A program made the position numbers and the translations under genes. From positions 137,668,122 through 137,732,121 of the forward strand of contig OW240916.1 in NCBI GenBank assembly GCA_933207985.1: DNA of 64,000 bases. Reading direction: 5' to 3'. Below are positions 23,443 through 64,000 of the stretch, piece by piece. Positions within the stretch are counted from its first letter, which is position 1; every line of letters begins with the position of its first letter. A model generated the notes under the pieces. That model was not told where the DNA came from, ran no database searches, and worked only from the letters and a program-made list of their open reading frames with translations. The DNA comes from Pelobates cultripes (Eukaryota > Chordata > Amphibia > Anura > Pelobatidae).

Positions 23443-24095
23443 AGCTCCCCAGCCAATGGTGTACCTACCACGGTCGCAGGGGTTGCAGCTGTGACCGGGC
23501 CCCTCACTCCAGGGGGCCCAGCTGCAGCCGCGACCTCTGCGACCGTGGGCCAACTCGATAACTTATGGGCCAGTGCACAGCCCCACCGGTTCCCGATGCT
23601 GGCAGGAGGGGAGAGCTGCACTGTGCTGCTCCCCTCCTGCCTGTGTGTAGCTTAGCCGAGCAGTCTGACAGGAAGTGCTCACTGAGAGTGCTCACCGGGA
23701 ACCGCGGCAGAGAAATGCTGTTCCTGAAAGGGAGAGAGAGAGGTCAGAAAGGGACACAGGAATGGAAGGGGGGAAAGAGGGAACAATGGGACACATGGAG
23801 GGGAAGAGGGAGGTAACAGTGGGACACTGGGAGGGTGGAGGGAGGTAACAATGGGACACATGGAGGGGAGGCGGGGGGAGAGAGAGGTAGGAATGGGACA
23901 AAGGGAGGGGAAGAGAGAGATGTAGGAATGGGACACAATGAAGGGAGGGGGAGAGAGGGAGAAATGGGACACGTGGAGGGCAAGGGGGAGAAAGAGAACA
24001 ATGGGACAAATGAGAGGAGGGGGAGAGAGGGAGGGTATGGGACAAAGGGAGGGGAGGGGGGAGAGAGGTAGGAATGGGACACAGGGATTCTAGTT
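23443..24095. repeat. composite repeat with internal purine-rich minisatellite
   Basis: The GC-rich flank starts CCAATGGTGTACCTACCACG and includes GGGGGCCCAGCTGCAGCCGC. From 23735 to about 24085 it becomes a tandem array of roughly 35-50 bp units of the form AATGGGACACATGGAGGGGA with GGGAGAGAGAGGTAG. Nearly all bases are purines on the plus strand apart from ACAC and T insertions. Long open frames on both strands (for example 23744-24172 minus) are by-products of the array. Confidence 0.8.
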
Positions 24096-24532
24096 ATGCC
24101 TTTGTCCCCAGGTAAAACACGTAAGACTGTACTTGTAAAATCTTCAGTACTTAATTTTTGTGTCAAATGCATTTTCCATTAATTTTAAGAAGACATGAGA
24201 TTCTGCTTTTCATCTTACTGTGAGCATTTATTGGCAGTTTTGTTCTATATGCTTTGTGGATTAATAGTGTGACTATTATTATCTGGGTATGCTGGTTCAG
24301 TAGCAGCAACATGATACCCTGCTCAGCCATTTTTCCCACTCACACAAAAGCAATCTTACCTCCTGTCCACTATATTATATGCACATAATTGAGATTTTTT
24401 TCTTTGTCTCTTTCAGTATGCAAACAAAGACCCCCATTTAATATTTCTGGATATGTTTTTGAAATTATTTAATATTTTTGGATAAAGTTTTAAATGATTA
24501 TTTCAAAATATTAAAATATAAAATATGGTATA

Positions 24533-25975
24533 CAGTGGCAAAAAGTATGTGAACCGTTTACAATTAGTTGGTTTTCTGCGTGAGTTGGTCATAAAATGAC
24601 ATCTGGTCTTCATCAAAGTAACAAGTATAGACAAGCACAATGTGCCCAAGCTAACAACATACAAACAATTTGAATGTTTCATGTCTTTATTGAACACGTC
24701 CTATTAAACATTCACAGTGCTGTGGAAAAAGTGAACACTTGGATTTAATAGCTAGCTTATCGTCCTTTAGCAGCAATAACCTCAACCAATTGTTTGTCGG
24801 TAGTTGTGTAGTACACTGGAGAAACGTTCAGGAGGAATTTTGGACCACTCTTCTGTACAGAACTGCTTCAGCTCAGCCATATTCTTAGGATGTCTGGTAT
24901 GATCAGCTTGGTTGAGGTCATTCCACAGCATCTCTATAGGGTTCAGGTCTGGGCTAGACATTCTTTAGTGAATTTCCTCTGAAGTTTAGGATTATTGCCC
25001 TGCTGCATCACCCAACTTCACACAGCAAACCTGATTTTATCCTGTAGGTAATCTTAATACACTTGGGAATTTATCTTTCCCTCAATAATGGCAAGTGGTC
25101 CAAGCCCCGAAACAGCAAAGCAGTATCAAATCATGATGCTCCCTCCAATGTACTTAACTGCTGGGATGATGTTTTCATGTTGCAGTGCCCTTTTTACGCC
25201 AGACATTGTACTATGTGTTCTTCCCAAAATACTCCACCTTGATTTCATCTGTAGCATTGTGGATTATCAAGGTGCTCTTTGGCAAACTTCCGTCATGCAG
25301 CTTTGGTTTATTTAGGATAGTAGCGGATTTCCTTGTGGTGTCCAGTCATGGACACCATGCCTGTTTAATGTTTTCCACATGGCAAACTCATGAACAGAGA
25401 TGTTAACCAATTCCAACGATTTCTTCAAGTCTTAAGCTGTCACTTTAGGGTCTTTTTTTTTTTTTTTACCTCATTGAAAATTGTGTTGTGTGCCCTTTGA
25501 GTCACCTTGGCTGGTCTTCCACTTCTATGGAAATTATGCACATTACTAAATTGTCTCCATTTAAAGACAATTTGTCAAGAATTGCACATATGAATAGCTA
25601 AGTACTACAACAATGTTTGATCACAGCTCTTCTGAGAGCTCTTCTTTGCAAAGCATGGTTCACATCAACAGAAACTTTTTGTGAATAGCAAACTCAAAAT
25701 GTTTGAGTAGCTCTAACCCACACTTCTAATCTTGTTTTATTAATTGGACACCAGGTTTTCCAATTTCCTTTTGTTGAAATCATTAGCATTAGGTTTCAGA
25801 CACTTTCTCCAACCTATGCTGTAAATATTTGAATGATATATTCAATATGTACAAAGACAATAAAATAATTTGTGTGTTGTCAGCTAATAAAGATTGTGTT
25901 TTTTGATGACTGGTTTTTAGACAAATTATTACCTTTAGTCATTTATAAAGGATTCACATACTTTTCTTGCCACTG
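24533..25975 (-). mobile_element. Tc1-like DNA transposon, complete ends, decayed transposase
   Basis: The left end CAGTGGCAAAAAGTATGTGA and the right end, read on the minus strand as CAGTGGCAAGAAAAGTATGT, are inverted repeats. TA dinucleotides at 24531-24532 and 25976-25977 fit the Tc1/mariner target duplication. The length of 1.44 kb is typical. Inside, the minus strand carries a degenerate transposase: GGSIMI-like, then GLGPLAIIEGKINSQVYQ-like sequence near 25050-25150, and SPDLNPIEMLWNDLNQADHT with AELKQFCTEEWSKIPPERFS at about 24800-24960. The last DDE glutamate is retained in NPIEML. Several stops and frame changes make it inactive. Confidence 0.88.
24790..25450 (-). pseudogene. Tc1 transposase (DDE domain) pseudogene
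   Basis: The clearest block, SPDLNPIEMLWNDLNQADHT through KIPPERFSSVLHNY, is the C-terminal third of a Tc1 transposase. Upstream (higher coordinates) weaker family sequence continues in changing frames, including EGKINSQVYQDYLQDK-like residues. The N-terminal DNA-binding part was not clearly recovered. Confidence 0.75.
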
Positions 25976-62364
<36,389 letters not shown>

Positions 62365-62925
62365 TGACCAGTGCTGCCCTAGGCATGACAAAACTCAGGC
62401 GTACCTCTTCCCCCCAGTCGCCACCCCTTTCCCCGCCTTCTAAATACACACACACATTCACTGACAGACACACACACACTAGCTAACAGACACACACAAA
62501 GTAACAGACACACACACTCACTAACAGACACACACACAAACACACACTCACTAACAGACACACACACACTCACTCACTAACAGACACACACTAACAGACA
62601 CGCACACTCACTAACAGACACACACACACACACACACACACTCACTAACAGACACACACACACTCACTAACAGACACACACACACTAACAGACACACACA
62701 AACTAACAGACACACACACTCACTAAAAGACACACACACTCACTCACTAACAGACACACACACTAACAGACACACACACTAACAGACACACACACTCACT
62801 AACAGACACACTCACACTCTAACAGACACACACACACACACTCTAACAGACACACACACACATTTTTTTTTTAATTCAATCCCCCCAGCCTCCTTACCTT
62901 TGGTAATGCTGGGGTGGATTCTCGT
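62365..62925. repeat. composite repeat with ACTAACAGACACACACACTC array
   Basis: The GC-rich flank GTGCTGCCCTAGGCATGACA and CCCCCAGTCGCCACCCCTTT precedes a tandem array (62445-62862) of CACTCACTAACAGACACACA units of about 16-24 bp. The tail TCCCCCCAGCCTCCTTACCT follows. The array unit resembles that at 12900-13610 but is more regular. Confidence 0.8.
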
Positions 62926-62999
62926 TTCCCTGTTTTTCAACAACATTTGATATTTATTTTAATGCTTATAGATTTTGCAATTTGAACCGGACATGGAGT

Positions 63000-64000
63000 G
63001 CAGGGACATATTAGCCGCCAATAAAAAAGATCTACAGAACAGAAAAAATAAAAACTCATAGAGTAGTAAAGCCAAAATACATCAAATCCCTGCTAGTTTG
63101 ATTACACTCACAGGCATAAATTGATAGTAGGCATATCTCAATACTGGAGCACTGGATAGAAGGGAATCCTCAGTACGAACTCATGGACATGTAGGAGAGA
63201 AAATAGACCGCAAATAAGTGTAGATTATAAGTAATATTAACCCTGCACTGTAATCAGTTACACTTACAAGTTAATAATGATATAAAGGCATATCATGAAG
63301 TATCCTCCACAGCCATCCTCCTTCAGTTGATGGTGAATAAACAAAATAGGGGGAATACTGTGACTAAAAAATATTTATTTAATAAATCAATAAACAAACT
63401 GTTATAAGTAAGCGGACTACAAAATTCTCTCTACAAACATCCAACCCTACGCGTTTCGTCCTCTGTATACCGGACTTCCTCAGGGGTATCAGGATCTCCC
63501 GTGCAGCATCAACCTTTCTTTTCGGCGTGGTTAAATAACCCGATCAAACTCCCGCCAAAAAACCGCCTCCAATCAGCGCTTCCTTGTTCCGGTTGTCATC
63601 ACAGCGTTCCAAGCCTCATTTTCATATCACATTCTTATGCGCATGTGAGTAATCGGCAATTTCAAAGAGGTTCACGATCGATCCAAAAGTTCATAAAAAG
63701 TCCTCCCTTCCTCCATAAATCATCACAAAAAGCTCATCAAACGTGATATATAACAAAGAGAGATATTTTGTTACACAATCAATTCATAAAAACAGTATAA
63801 CAAAAAGCAACATTGTATTAAAATTACATTCAAAAGGAATTCATATTACTATACATCAAAAAGAAGGAAAGAGAAATGAAGAAAGTCTTTGTGATATTAA
63901 AATCCACACCCTTATCCAAAGGCACCCCGAGGTTTAAATATTGATTTCGATTTAGTTTGTTTTTTGAAATGACTTGTCTGTAGCTCTTTAGTATTTACTT
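63000..64000 (-). mobile_element. Penelope-like retroelement end (incomplete at window edge)
   Basis: CTACGCGTTTCGTCCTCTGT followed by ACCGGACTTCCTCAGGGG is the recurrent end motif of amphibian Penelope-like elements. Surrounding text (GGCGGGAGTTTGATCGG and GCGCATAAGAATGTG on the minus strand, and an A-rich stretch with AAAAAGAAGGAAAGAGAAAT at 63860) fits their terminal regions. No coding frame is recognisable, and the element may continue past 64000. Orientation is taken from the ribozyme-like motif. Confidence 0.55.
63454..63483 (-). ncRNA. hammerhead-ribozyme-like core
   Basis: The minus strand reads CTGAGGA (83-77), one A, GTCC, a 10-nt loop, GGAC and GAAA (57-54). That is C3-A9 with N7=G, stem II of four base pairs, then G12 to A15.1. 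The only departure from the standard core is the extra A before stem II. The upstream strand with the NUH cleavage site could not be found in a convincing position, so activity is doubtful. Confidence 0.5.

Noticed and set aside
23679..24172. Overlapping proline/serine-rich frames on the minus strand
   Set aside because: Minisatellite translation in three frames, with no start context or domain.
62440..62870. Regular array taken at first as CRISPR-like
   Set aside because: Units are continuous with no unique spacers, and the context is vertebrate. It is a simple minisatellite.

Overview
This is vertebrate nuclear DNA, most probably from a frog or toad. It is AT-rich, intron-scale sequence carrying six short, spliced, frame-compatible coding exons on the minus strand and a conserved vertebrate microRNA. 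Between them lies a dense mix of decayed transposons typical of amphibian genomes: DIRS, Tc1, Penelope-like and L1-like elements, hAT and TTAA-flanked MITEs, and many minisatellites. The species cannot be named from the sequence.

The host gene is TRPM3, transcribed right to left. Exons lie at 59773-59944, 48753-48927, 42912-43035, 38543-38615, 30658-30758 and 29348-29482. They join in one frame to about 260 residues of the cytosolic N-terminal melastatin homology region, and every junction has AG acceptor and GT donor dinucleotides. The gene runs off the right side (5' end), since no upstream exon was found in 59945-64000. No later exon was recognised between 1 and 29347, so that stretch is read as the following intron. 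The first intron in view (48928-59772) carries mir-204 on the same strand, the arrangement known from other vertebrates. Gene and microRNA identify each other: TRPM1, the closest paralogue, hosts mir-211.

Layout, left to right. 1-1420: decayed L1-like LINE. 1440-2895: TTAA-MITE fragment, then a rearranged Tc1 element fused to a second Tc1 end. 5812-8605: minus-strand DIRS retrotransposon with both inverted termini but no gag and a dead reverse transcriptase. 9453-9656: mariner-type transposase fossil. 9970-11110: inverted repeat pair around a GC-richer insert. 12855-13748: composite repeat with an internal CACA-type array. 16000-17215 and 21996-22300: plus-strand DIRS-like remnants. 19094-19339: hAT MITE with its own insertion. 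19534-20270: Penelope-like inverted repeats. 23443-24095: composite repeat with a purine-rich minisatellite. 24533-25975: decayed Tc1. 29348-59944: TRPM3 exons and introns, with large tandem arrays, foldbacks, a Tc1 interrupted by a hAT MITE, and an intron-internal duplication. 62365-64000: another composite repeat, then a Penelope-like end with a hammerhead-like motif.

No intact transposon gene was found, and no new multi-gene system. The points most worth a second look are: the roughly 800-nt polypyrimidine-sense array just upstream of the 101-nt TRPM3 exon; the large intronic foldbacks; hammerhead-like motifs sharing one odd layout; composite repeats that each carry a different internal minisatellite; and the duplicated block inside one TRPM3 intron.
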